Part shown: positions 50,657 through 59,193 of the stretch, one piece after another | How the letters are laid out: each line of letters opens with the position of its first letter | How positions within the stretch are numbered: the stretch's first letter is position 1 | From: Colwellia sp. 1_MG-2023 | Lineage (GTDB): Bacteria; Pseudomonadota; Gammaproteobacteria; Enterobacterales; Alteromonadaceae | DNA length: 64,000 nt | Reading direction: 5' to 3' | Assembly (NCBI RefSeq): GCF_030546755.1 | Contig: NZ_JAUOPE010000001.1 | Location: forward strand, 124,001-188,000 | Program-made: the position numbers and the translations under genes | Notes under the pieces: generated by a model | The model's input: only the letters and a program-made list of their open reading frames with translations | Database searches by the model: none | Told to the model about the DNA's origin: nothing

Positions 50657-53440
50657 TTGAAACAAAGTCCTAATGATCACAAACAATATTTTCCATTTAC
50701 CTTGGAAAATGGTTTAAGGGTTTTAGCCGTACATAATAAAGACACGCAAAAGTCTGCAGCTGCCTTAGCCGTTAATGTCGGCCACTTTAGCGATCCTATT
50801 GATAGACAAGGTCTTGCTCACTTTTTAGAACATATGTTGTTTCTCGGGACAAAGAATTATCCTGATGGTAGTGAGTATCAGAAATTTATTAGCCAATATG
50901 GCGGTAGCAATAATGCATGGACAGCAACAGAACACACCTGTTTCTTTTTTGACATCCATCATCAACATTTTGAACCAGCATTAGACAGATTCAGCCAGTT
51001 CTTTATTTCACCACTATTATCTGAAGAGTTCGTCAATAAAGAGCGTAAAAATATTGACGCTGAATTTAAATTAAAATTAAAAGATGATATCCGACGTTTA
51101 TATGACGTACACAAAGAAACGATTAACCCTGAGCACCCTTTCGCAAAATTCTCAGTTGGTAATACCGAAACACTTTCAGATCGTCCAGGTAAACATTTAA
51201 GAGATGAAGTAGAAGATTTTTTTCTACAACATTATGTCGCTAAAGCAATGACGCTAGTCATTGAAGGGCCACAGTCATTAGAAATATTACAACAATTAGC
51301 AGTAGATAAATTCAGTGATATTTCAAGCAACGACATAAGTCAACGCAAGCCAGACATTCCTCTTTACCTACCAGAGCATCAACAAATATGCCTGCAAGTA
51401 AAACCGGTTAAAAATGATCGCCAGCTAATCCTCAGTTTTGCGATGCCAAGTATTGATGAATTCTATCGAGAAAAGCCTGAGTCGTTAATTTCCTACTTAA
51501 TGGGCCATGAAGGGCCGCATTCAATTTTATCTTTACTGAAAAAAAATCAATGGGCACTAGGCTTAACTGCAGGCTCAGGGGTCAATGGCTATAATTTTAA
51601 AGATTTTAATATTAGTATTCGTTTGACCCAAGCAGGCGAAAAACAGGTAGACGAAATTATATCTATCGTTTTTTCATATATTTACTTACTTAAACAAGCT
51701 CCGCTGGCCGAATATTACTATCAAGAAAAAAAGCAAATAGCAGAGCTATCTTTTCATTATCACGAAAAAATGAAACCGTTAGATTCGGTGAGTCAATTAG
51801 TCATTAACATGCAGCATTATCCTCAAGAAGATTACATTTTTGGTGATTATGTCATGGAGAACATGAATCAGCAGCAGTTAACTAATTTACTTAATTATTT
51901 AACTCCAGAGAATATGCGCACGATTTATATTAATAAAAATGTGCCCACCGACAAAGTTAGTCGTTGGTATCAAGTGCCATATCAAGTGGAAAAAATTGCA
52001 AAAAATCAGATAAACAAATGGCGTGAATGTCAATTACATCAAGAACTAGCTTTGCCACCTAAAAATAAATATATCGTTGAAAAACCAAAACTTTATGGAT
52101 TAAAAAAACCAGATAACTCGTTAACGCCACAATTATTTAAGCAAGAGAACGGTTTACAATTTTGGTATAAGCAAGATCATACTTTTAATGTCCCCAAAGG
52201 CTATATTTACCTTGGTATCGATAGCCCTAAAACATTAGAAAACGAAACGAATATAGCCATGACACGACTTTTTGTTGATTTATATACAGAGTCGGTCATT
52301 GAAAAACATTATGATGCGGAATTAGCCGGTATTCATTATCATTTGTACTCTCACCAAGGTGGCTTAACGCTGCAATTGTCTGGAGTTAGTGAAAACCAAG
52401 GCTTTTTACTCAAACAACTTTTAGCTGAGTTGCAAATGTTTTCTTTTTCTGAAGAAATTTTTCACTTGATGAAACAGCATTTAATTAATCATTGGAAAAA
52501 TGCAGATAACAGCAAATCAATTTCACAGTTATTTTCGGTTTTAAGTTCAACAATGCAACCAAAGTGCCCAAGCTCTGAAACGCTAGCAAATGCATTAATA
52601 AACGTTGACTTTCAACAGTTTAACGATTTTTGTCATACTATATTTAATGAGATTAATTTAGACGTGTTAGTCCATGGAAACTGGCGTGAACAAGACGCTG
52701 CTGAAATACATTCGATTATTAAACAAGCATTCAATGGACAATACGCTCAACAACACCAAGTAAAAATTCCTGTTTTAAATATAAAAGATCAAGCAAGTAT
52801 CCAATATCCTCTGCATCTTCCAGAACATGATTATGCGGGAGTTATTTATTACCCTATGGAAGAAAGAAGCTTATTGACTGTGGCTAAAACTATGATAGCG
52901 AGCCAAATTTTATCACCGCAGTTTTTCCACCAAATGCGTACTGAAAAACAATATGGTTATCTTGTTGGTGTAGGATTTGTCCCCATTAATCGCTACCCTG
53001 GCATCGCTTTTTATATTCAATCACCCAATTTTGAAGCAAACCTTTTACTTGAGGCAATGGATGAATTTATTAATGAATGCCATTTAGTGGTTGAAAACAT
53101 GCCTGAAGCAGATTGGCAACATTTACAACACGGACTTGCCAGTCAATTACAAGAGAAAGATACGAGTTTACGTATTAAGAGCCAACGCTTCTGGACATCA
53201 ATTTGTAATAAAGAAACTGATTTTAAGCAAAAGCAACATCTTATTGAAACCATATTGTCATTATCTAAAACTGATATATCTGAATTTTTATTTTCACAAA
53301 TAACGAATAATCAAGGCGTTATCGATAGATTCTGTTTGCTGTCGACAAAACAACCAAAAGAAGAGCAAAATTCAAACACCTCATTAAATGACTCACAATT
53401 ACTTGAATATATTTTCAAAAATTGCTCAATAAAATATTAA
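50657..53440 (+). CDS. M16-family (insulinase/pitrilysin-like) zinc metalloprotease
   Basis: This 927-residue protein has the four-lobed M16A arrangement seen in insulin-degrading enzyme and E. coli pitrilysin. The inverted zinc motif HFLEH (about residues 55-59) and the third ligand in ERKNIDAEFK near 135 are present. The C-terminal lobes keep the typical RTEKQYGYLVG segment. Unlike E. coli pitrilysin it has no signal peptide, so it probably works in the cytosol. The start is TTG with GGAG six bases upstream. It lies between sixA and the large GGDEF-EAL gene, where E. coli has nothing of the kind. Confidence 0.92.
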   Translation: MKQSPNDHKQYFPFTLENGLRVLAVHNKDTQKSAAALAVNVGHFSDPIDRQGLAHFLEHMLFLGTKNYPDGSEYQKFISQYGGSNNAWTATEHTCFFFDIHHQHFEPALDRFSQFFISPLLSEEFVNKERKNIDAEFKLKLKDDIRRLYDVHKETINPEHPFAKFSVGNTETLSDRPGKHLRDEVEDFFLQHYVAKAMTLVIEGPQSLEILQQLAVDKFSDISSNDISQRKPDIPLYLPEHQQICLQVKPVKNDRQLILSFAMPSIDEFYREKPESLISYLMGHEGPHSILSLLKKNQWALGLTAGSGVNGYNFKDFNISIRLTQAGEKQVDEIISIVFSYIYLLKQAPLAEYYYQEKKQIAELSFHYHEKMKPLDSVSQLVINMQHYPQEDYIFGDYVMENMNQQQLTNLLNYLTPENMRTIYINKNVPTDKVSRWYQVPYQVEKIAKNQINKWRECQLHQELALPPKNKYIVEKPKLYGLKKPDNSLTPQLFKQENGLQFWYKQDHTFNVPKGYIYLGIDSPKTLENETNIAMTRLFVDLYTESVIEKHYDAELAGIHYHLYSHQGGLTLQLSGVSENQGFLLKQLLAELQMFSFSEEIFHLMKQHLINHWKNADNSKSISQLFSVLSSTMQPKCPSSETLANALINVDFQQFNDFCHTIFNEINLDVLVHGNWREQDAAEIHSIIKQAFNGQYAQQHQVKIPVLNIKDQASIQYPLHLPEHDYAGVIYYPMEERSLLTVAKTMIASQILSPQFFHQMRTEKQYGYLVGVGFVPINRYPGIAFYIQSPNFEANLLLEAMDEFINECHLVVENMPEADWQHLQHGLASQLQEKDTSLRIKSQRFWTSICNKETDFKQKQHLIETILSLSKTDISEFLFSQITNNQGVIDRFCLLSTKQPKEEQNSNTSLNDSQLLEYIFKNCSIKY

Positions 53441-53586
53441 CTTTGCCGATAAGTTATAGACAACTAATTTAGCCGTTAAGCCATAGCTACTGCTTTATGT
53501 CTAGCTAATAAGTTGACTTAATCGCTGCCATCCTTTGTAATAGTGGCTTCCATAAGAATAATTATAAGTTAAGCAAGGTCGTATTT

Positions 53587-56500
53587 GTGCAATTTTCGTT
53601 TAATAGCTCTGCTTTTTTCCTACGTAACTCCCTGATTTTCTTGCCGCTATTATTTATATTTCTAATAGGTTTAAGTTTTTCTGCTTTTGCTGCTCCTGCC
53701 AATTATGATGAAAATTTAAAATTTAAGCATATTACTGCCGCTGACGGCCTATCACAAAGCTATGTTTTCGATATTATTCAAGATGAAGAAGGTTATATTT
53801 GGCTTGCCACTCAAGATGGTTTAAATAAATACGACGGAGCAAAATTTAAATATTATCGTAGTAATATTCTTGATGAACATTCTTTAGCAGATAATTATAT
53901 TCGAAAATTATTTAAAGATAGCTCAGGCGTTATTTGGGTTGGAACGCAAAATGGTTTGAGCCGTTACAATAAAAAACTAGATAGCTTTGACAATTTCACT
54001 TTAAATATCAACGAAGATAACACACTAATCGATAACACTATTTGGGATATTTATGAAGATAGAGCAAGCGAGACCACTAACTTAGATGTTCCTAATAATA
54101 TATGGGTGTCTACCGCAAAAGGTTTGCATAAATTTGATGTTGCTAATCAAGAGTTTATTAGGACTAAAATTCGACAGCCGAGTAATAACACCTCTATTAG
54201 TCCGCAAGAAATCAAAAGCATCTTTCACGACAAAAATGGCAATTATTGGTTTAGTAGCTACGATAATGGCTTCTATGTCACCAATAAAAATTTATCTATA
54301 GACAACTCTCTTCATAAGCAAATTCAAGCACAAATAGGCAATGAAACGACACAAATCAATAAAATTTTACTGATTGAAAAAGAATACTGGTTAGCGACTA
54401 ATACCGGCGTATATGTTTTAGATGAGCGATATGAATTAACAGAACAATATTCACTTACAGAAGCTGATTCACCAGCCATTCTTGCTAGAAATATAGCCGT
54501 TGCTAGCGATTCTCATATTTGGATCGCAACAGATGAAGGTTTAAAGTCGATAAACCCATTAAATGAAACATCAAAATCGCATCAATACAGTAATGTACAA
54601 GAACAAGAATATAATGATTATACCTATGGGTTATTAGTCGATAATACCGAAAAATTATGGGTTGGCTCTTTAAATGGGTTGTTTGTTCTAGCTCCAGAGT
54701 ACAATATAATTAAAGAAAGTAAGTTTTTAAGCGAGCTAACAAATACTAACATCACATCTTTTACTGCTATTAGTGACTCCGTTTGGTTTTCAAGTGACAA
54801 TGACATTTTTCAACTAACGCCTCAAAAACAAATCAAAAAAATAAATTTAAAGATAGATGGGCTCATTACACATATCCAAAGCAATGAAGCTGATATTTTT
54901 ATTATTACCGATAATAATCAACTATTTACTTATAATATTGAAAACAAAACCATAAATGAACATTCAAATTGGAAAACTAAATCAGACCACAACGGAATAG
55001 CTCCTATCTTTTATGGTGCTGAAAAGATTTGGTACTTAAATCAGTCAGGTGATCTTCGCAGTTATCACCCAAGCACAGAAAACTTTTATTCAACTCCCGA
55101 TGTTGATATAAAATTTACAAATTTATACTTAAACAATGATATTGAAATTTGGCTAACTTCAAAATCAGATAAAATAATTCAGTTCGATGTTAAAAATAAT
55201 AAATTCAATGAATTTAATCTTGAACACAACTCAAATTATCGTATCAACAACACAACTACGATCAATGTTTCTAAAGAAAATTTAATACTTGGTTCATATA
55301 ACCAAGGTGTATTATTAATCAATAAAGAATCCCATAAAACTCAACTATTTAATGAAGATAATTTACTTTCTAACAATTTCGTAGCTGACATCGTTAAAGA
55401 CCAATCAGACAATTTTTGGATAAGTACAAATAAAGGCATAAGCGTTTTTCAAAACAAAAATAGAAAAATTCAAAGTTTTTACATGGATTTTTCTATCAAT
55501 AATAATGAATATTTAAGTAAAAGCTCATTTATAGCTAATAAAGTAGTTTATATCGGCGGTAACAATGGTTTCCATTATTTCTCTCCTAAAGAATTACTCT
55601 CAGTAGAGCAATCCATCAATAAACCGGTATTATCTAATTTGCTTATTGCGAATAAAAAGATAAATATCGAACAAAAAAAACAAATTGAAAATTATACGCT
55701 TCCAGAAAGTTTAAATAATCTATCAAGCATCAAACTCAAATATATTCATTCCCCCTTTAGTATTGAGTTCGTGTCACCTAATGCTAAATTGCCATCGCAA
55801 ATTGGTTATAAATATAAACTTAATGGAGTAGATGAAAATTGGTTAGAAACGGATAAAGATAACCTCAGAGCAACTTACACAAACCTAAGTGCCGGCTCAT
55901 ATACCTTTGAAGTGCAAGCGTTCGATATTTATAATCCGGCAATTTTTAAATCTAAATCCATTGATGTGAAAATATTACCTCCCTGGTGGTTATCAAACAG
56001 TGCTGTATTAATTTACACCTTAACTATATTTCTCATTATCGCTTATTTACTGCAACAATTTCGTCATAAACGTTTATACCACTTACAGATTAAAGCCAGT
56101 GAAGAACGCTTGAAACTTTCACTATGGGGAAGTGGTGATGAAATGTGGGATTGGAATATTAAACGAGGAAAAATATATCGTTCTAATATTTGGGGTATTT
56201 TAGAGTTCCCACAAGACGGAAAACGTAACTTAGGTAATGACGGAGATAATGAAACCAATATAAATCAAGATGATATCGCCCGAATTACCCAATCATTACA
56301 AGAGCATTTTGATGAAAAAACCGAGCATTTCGAAGCTACCTATCGAGTAAAAGATAAAGACAACAAATGGATATGGGTACTCGACCGAGGAAAAATAGTC
56401 GAACGAGACGAAAACAATCAACCTTCTCGTATGACAGGCACATTGAAAGACATTAGCCAAATTAAGAAGGCGGATGAAAGGCTTAAATTATTTGCTAAAT

Positions 56501-58155
56501 GTATCGAAAATATTTCCGATGCTGTCGTCATTTACGATAGAAAGTTTAATATTGTCGATGTTAATAAATCATTTCAACGAATTACCGGTAAAGCAAAACG
56601 ACAAATGATTGGCAAACACATAGCTTTTAGCCGTTACCCTGACAGTTTCACTCAAGATGTAAAAAAACATTTACTTAATAAAGGTGGTTGGCACGGCGAG
56701 ATTGAAAGTAAACGTGATAATGGTGAATTATATTTAACTGATTTAAACATTGATATCATTCGAGACGAAAATAACAGTATTTCGCATTTTGTCGGCGTGT
56801 TTTCAGATATTACTAAACGCAAAGAAACCGAAGCAGAGTTAAGAAAGCTCGCCAATTCAGATACCTTAACAGGTTTACCTAATCGTTCTTTCTTTCAAGC
56901 GAACCAAGCACGTTTAGTTAAAAATAAAATTTCGCATGCGTTATTAGTTTTTGACTTAGATAACTTTAAAAAAGTCAATGATTCAATGGGTCATGAAGTC
57001 GGTGATTTACTGCTGTGTAAAGTGGCGCAAAGAATAAAAAATATTGGCCGTCAACTTGATACCGTTTACCGTTTAGGTGGCGATGAATTTAGTATCATTA
57101 TTGAGGATACTAATGATATTCATACTATAACCACCATAGCAAAGAAAATTTTAAGCACTATTGCTCAGCCTTTAAAACTGAAAAATCAAGAAATAGTACT
57201 TTATTCTAGTATCGGTATTGTACTTTATCCTGAAGATGGCACATCTCCTCAAGAGTTATTAAAAAATGCCGACACAGCCATGTATCACGCAAAACATAAT
57301 GGCGGTAATCAATACCAATTCTTTAACGGTTCAATGAATAAGAAAGCGGTAAAACGCTTACAAATTGAAGGCTTGATCCGTCATGGTTTAAAAGAAGATT
57401 TTTTCTCTGTTTATTATCAACCCAAAATAGAAATATCAACCGGTAAAGTCGCGGGTATGGAAGCCTTGGTGCGTTTTGAAACACCAAGCAAAGGTATTAT
57501 AAGTCCTGTAGTTTTCATTCCTGTTTCGGAAGAAACTGGACAAATCATAGATATTGGTGAAACAGTATTGAGAAAATCATGCTTTGCAACAAAACAATGG
57601 CTTGATGCTGGCTTATTTGATGGACGTATTGCCGTTAACCTTTCTGCGGTACAATTTACCCAACCTAATCTTGTTGGCATGATTGAAGGTATCTTGAAAG
57701 AAAGCCAATTGCCAGCGAAGCACCTAGAATTAGAAATAACCGAAGGAACGGTCATGGACTCTCCACAAAGAGCCATAGAAACCATGTTGCAAATTCGCGC
57801 GATGGGGATTCATTTATCATTAGATGATTTTGGTACCGGTTATTCGTCCTTAGCCTATTTGAAAAAATTCCCTTTAAACACCTTAAAAATAGATAAAGCT
57901 TTTGTCGACGACATAGAGTCATCTGAACAAGGTCGTAACATGGTTGCCACCATTGTTACTATCGCACATAACCTCGGCTTACAGGTTGTCGCTGAAGGGG
58001 TAGAAACTAATCAACAGCTAAGTTTCTTATCTGGATTACGTTGTGAACAGATGCAAGGCTATTTATATAGCAAACCATTACCAGAAAAAGACTTTCGCCG
58101 CTATTTACTTTCTCATCAGATCACTGACAAATCTACGACTTTTAATAAAAATTAA
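53587..58155 (+). CDS. Hybrid c-di-GMP sensor: two-component-type propeller, Y_Y_Y, PAS-PAS, GGDEF and EAL
   Basis: This 1522-residue inner-membrane protein joins a large periplasmic sensor to cytosolic c-di-GMP domains. A signal peptide or anchor lies at 1-36. Regulator-propeller repeats (such as DEEGYIWLATQDGLNKYDG) run from about 45 to 680. A Y_Y_Y domain lies near 720-795 and a membrane helix near 803-822. Two PAS domains follow at about 845-960 and 970-1080. The GGDEF motif (RLGGDEF, about 1164) is intact, with an RQLD inhibitory site five residues before it. The EAL motif (MEALVRF, about 1290) and later DDFGTGYSS and EGVET are intact too. It may make, break or switch c-di-GMP. The start is GTG with AAGG eight bases upstream. 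Confidence 0.94.
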   Translation: MQFSFNSSAFFLRNSLIFLPLLFIFLIGLSFSAFAAPANYDENLKFKHITAADGLSQSYVFDIIQDEEGYIWLATQDGLNKYDGAKFKYYRSNILDEHSLADNYIRKLFKDSSGVIWVGTQNGLSRYNKKLDSFDNFTLNINEDNTLIDNTIWDIYEDRASETTNLDVPNNIWVSTAKGLHKFDVANQEFIRTKIRQPSNNTSISPQEIKSIFHDKNGNYWFSSYDNGFYVTNKNLSIDNSLHKQIQAQIGNETTQINKILLIEKEYWLATNTGVYVLDERYELTEQYSLTEADSPAILARNIAVASDSHIWIATDEGLKSINPLNETSKSHQYSNVQEQEYNDYTYGLLVDNTEKLWVGSLNGLFVLAPEYNIIKESKFLSELTNTNITSFTAISDSVWFSSDNDIFQLTPQKQIKKINLKIDGLITHIQSNEADIFIITDNNQLFTYNIENKTINEHSNWKTKSDHNGIAPIFYGAEKIWYLNQSGDLRSYHPSTENFYSTPDVDIKFTNLYLNNDIEIWLTSKSDKIIQFDVKNNKFNEFNLEHNSNYRINNTTTINVSKENLILGSYNQGVLLINKESHKTQLFNEDNLLSNNFVADIVKDQSDNFWISTNKGISVFQNKNRKIQSFYMDFSINNNEYLSKSSFIANKVVYIGGNNGFHYFSPKELLSVEQSINKPVLSNLLIANKKINIEQKKQIENYTLPESLNNLSSIKLKYIHSPFSIEFVSPNAKLPSQIGYKYKLNGVDENWLETDKDNLRATYTNLSAGSYTFEVQAFDIYNPAIFKSKSIDVKILPPWWLSNSAVLIYTLTIFLIIAYLLQQFRHKRLYHLQIKASEERLKLSLWGSGDEMWDWNIKRGKIYRSNIWGILEFPQDGKRNLGNDGDNETNINQDDIARITQSLQEHFDEKTEHFEATYRVKDKDNKWIWVLDRGKIVERDENNQPSRMTGTLKDISQIKKADERLKLFAKCIENISDAVVIYDRKFNIVDVNKSFQRITGKAKRQMIGKHIAFSRYPDSFTQDVKKHLLNKGGWHGEIESKRDNGELYLTDLNIDIIRDENNSISHFVGVFSDITKRKETEAELRKLANSDTLTGLPNRSFFQANQARLVKNKISHALLVFDLDNFKKVNDSMGHEVGDLLLCKVAQRIKNIGRQLDTVYRLGGDEFSIIIEDTNDIHTITTIAKKILSTIAQPLKLKNQEIVLYSSIGIVLYPEDGTSPQELLKNADTAMYHAKHNGGNQYQFFNGSMNKKAVKRLQIEGLIRHGLKEDFFSVYYQPKIEISTGKVAGMEALVRFETPSKGIISPVVFIPVSEETGQIIDIGETVLRKSCFATKQWLDAGLFDGRIAVNLSAVQFTQPNLVGMIEGILKESQLPAKHLELEITEGTVMDSPQRAIETMLQIRAMGIHLSLDDFGTGYSSLAYLKKFPLNTLKIDKAFVDDIESSEQGRNMVATIVTIAHNLGLQVVAEGVETNQQLSFLSGLRCEQMQGYLYSKPLPEKDFRRYLLSHQITDKSTTFNKN

Positions 58156-58177
58156 TACTCATCTCTACTGACAACTT

Positions 58178-58190
58178 TCTGACAGTCAGA
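58178..58190. promoter_or_regulatory. Palindrome/direct-repeat upstream site, possible activator-binding site
   Basis: TCTGAC-A-GTCAGA is a perfect palindrome. Its left arm CTGACA is repeated 11 bp earlier at 58168-58173, about one helical turn away. It lies roughly 70-90 bp before the predicted start of transcription from the sigma-54-type promoter, a usual place for an enhancer-binding activator. Confidence 0.4.
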
Positions 58191-58230
58191 TAAATCCATC
58201 GCAAAGCCAATAAAAATAGAGCTTTGCGTA

Positions 58231-58248
58231 TTGGCACACTTATCGCTT
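58231..58248 (+). promoter_or_regulatory. Candidate sigma-54 (-24/-12) promoter of the repeat-peptide operon
   Basis: The sequence reads TTGGCAC, five bases, then TCGCTT. The invariant GG (58233-58234) and GC (58245-58246) are separated by exactly 10 bp, as RpoN promoters require. It differs from the consensus TTGGCACG-N4-TTGCTT mainly by one base in the -12 element. Transcription would begin near 58258, leaving a leader of about 34 nt before the ATG at 58292. Confidence 0.55.
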
Positions 58249-58291
58249 TACTTCCTTCGAGTTATTTAACCAATCAGAAAGGAATATATAA

Positions 58292-58624
58292 ATGTTAAGT
58301 TCAATAATTTTATCTCTAGCGATGAACGCAGCTCCAGTTCCAAGTGTTGATGTAGTAACGTTAGATATAGAACAAGTGGGTACTAAGCGCAGTGAAATCA
58401 GATTAAATAATAAATTTGAATCAATTGAAGTTGGTACAAAGCGCGGTGAAATCAGATTAAACAATAGATTTGAATCAATTGAAGTTGGAACAAAGCGTGG
58501 TGAAATCAGATTAAACAATAAATTTGAATCAATTGAAGTTGGAACAAAGCGTGGTGAAATCAGATTAAACAATAAATTTGAATCAATTGAAGTTGGTACA
58601 AAGCGCAGTGAAATCAGACTTTAG
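58292..58624 (+). CDS. Small protein made of 18-residue tandem repeats
   Basis: I do not recognise this 110-residue protein. The first 20 residues are hydrophobic and end MNAAPVPS, which resembles a signal peptide but lacks a positive N-region. From residue 30 on, the unit GTKRGEIRLNNKFESIEV repeats four times, and a final partial unit ends at EIRL and a TAG stop. The repeats alternate basic and acidic residues around hydrophobic ones, suggesting beta strands. AAAGGA eight bases before the ATG supports translation on this strand. A second small ORF follows 9 bp later. It may be a secreted or membrane-associated structural peptide, or a precursor. The function is unknown. Confidence 0.65.
   Translation: MLSSIILSLAMNAAPVPSVDVVTLDIEQVGTKRSEIRLNNKFESIEVGTKRGEIRLNNRFESIEVGTKRGEIRLNNKFESIEVGTKRGEIRLNNKFESIEVGTKRSEIRL
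58379..58624 (+). repeat. 54-bp direct tandem repeat array, 4.6 units
   Basis: Units lie at 58379-58432, 58433-58486, 58487-58540, 58541-58594 and a partial 58595-58624. Units 3 and 4 are identical and the others differ by a few bases, so copy number has probably changed recently by slippage or recombination. The period is a multiple of three, so the frame is kept, and the opposite strand stays open too. Confidence 0.95.
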
Positions 58625-58633
58625 GAGATAATT

Positions 58634-58738
58634 ATGATCAAACTAATTAAGTCATTATTTGTTGAAACACCTAAAGAAAACGCAATTGCTGCAACAATTG
58701 TAATTAAAGAAATGCCTGCTAAATCTTTGTGGTCTTAA
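58634..58738 (+). CDS. 34-residue small ORF of the repeat-peptide operon
   Basis: This short frame starts at ATG 58634 with AGGAGA six bases upstream, one of the best ribosome binding sites in the window, 9 bp after the repeat-protein stop. The product begins MIKLIKSLFVETPKENA and ends AKSLWS. The first ten residues could form a small cationic amphipathic helix. I do not recognise a family. The tight spacing and strong binding site say that it is translated along with the repeat protein. Confidence 0.6.
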   Translation: MIKLIKSLFVETPKENAIAATIVIKEMPAKSLWS

Positions 58739-58764
58739 TATAAGAATTAAAACAAGAGATTTAA

Positions 58765-58810
58765 CTTAGATATTCGCTACACGGACGGTAGCGGCTATAT
58801 TTTAGCTAAG
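58765..58810. repeat. Imperfect long hairpin after the small-ORF operon
   Basis: An inner perfect stem CGCTAC/GTAGCG (loop ACGGACG) is extended outward by ATAT/ATAT and CTTAG/CTAAG with small bulges. It lies 27 bp after the 34-residue ORF. It lacks a T run, so it may stabilise the 3' end rather than terminate. Confidence 0.45.
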
Positions 58811-58866
58811 AAAGGAAGCATTAACAGCCTAAGAGCTTTATCAACCTCCCTTCCCTTAACCGTCAA

Positions 58867-59070
58867 TTACGCTCTGAAAATTAAACAATTAAATCCGAAT
58901 AATCGATTTATTTTCATGCGCTTTTTCATGTTAAACATTGGCCAAATAAATGGGCCAAACATAAAACCTGCAAACGCCCAGCGCTTACGCCCTAAACCGT
59001 TTGATAATGCTTGGCAATAGAAAAATATAGAAAACATTAGTGCAACGATAACAACAAGTAACGACAACAT
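58867..59070 (-). CDS. Small predicted membrane protein
   Basis: The 67-residue product has a hydrophobic N-terminal helix (about residues 2-21), a basic loop GLGRKRW, a second hydrophobic stretch (FAGFMFGPFIWPMF) and a Lys/Arg-rich stretch KKRMK. This looks like a genuine two-helix inner-membrane protein. AGGT lies five bases before the ATG. I do not know its function. It lies between the small-ORF operon and fadJ, on the strand of fadJ, and has terminator hairpins just upstream, so it is probably transcribed on its own. Confidence 0.55.
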   Translation of the reverse strand: MLSLLVVIVALMFSIFFYCQALSNGLGRKRWAFAGFMFGPFIWPMFNMKKRMKINRLFGFNCLIFRA

Positions 59071-59100
59071 ACTTTACCTAAGCTTTAATGATTAAAAGTT

Positions 59101-59119
59101 AAAAACCCCGATTGCGGGG
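59101..59119 (-). terminator. Intrinsic terminator downstream of fadJ (second)
   Basis: On the minus strand a CCCCG/CGGGG stem with a 4-nt loop is followed by TTTTT. It is the second terminator after fadJ and insulates the small membrane-protein gene. Confidence 0.8.
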
Positions 59120-59193
59120 CAATATAATGCAATTAGAGTTTTTATTCAAATAATTCGCAATTAATTTGATAAAACACAATTAAATATCGCATA

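Noticed and set aside
57417-57785. Minus-strand open frame of 122 codons inside the EAL domain
   Set aside because: It is a shadow of the conserved EAL coding sequence.
58200-58228. Intrinsic terminator of the GGDEF-EAL gene
   Set aside because: The 8-bp stem is not followed by a T run and overlaps the upstream part of the next promoter.
58240-58572. Open frame on the minus strand across the 54-bp repeats, starting MFNLISPRF
   Set aside because: It is open only because the repeat period is a multiple of three. It lacks a good ribosome binding site, whereas the plus frame has one and leads into a second ORF.
58379-58624. CRISPR array
   Set aside because: The units are contiguous direct repeats with no unique spacers, and no cas genes are present.
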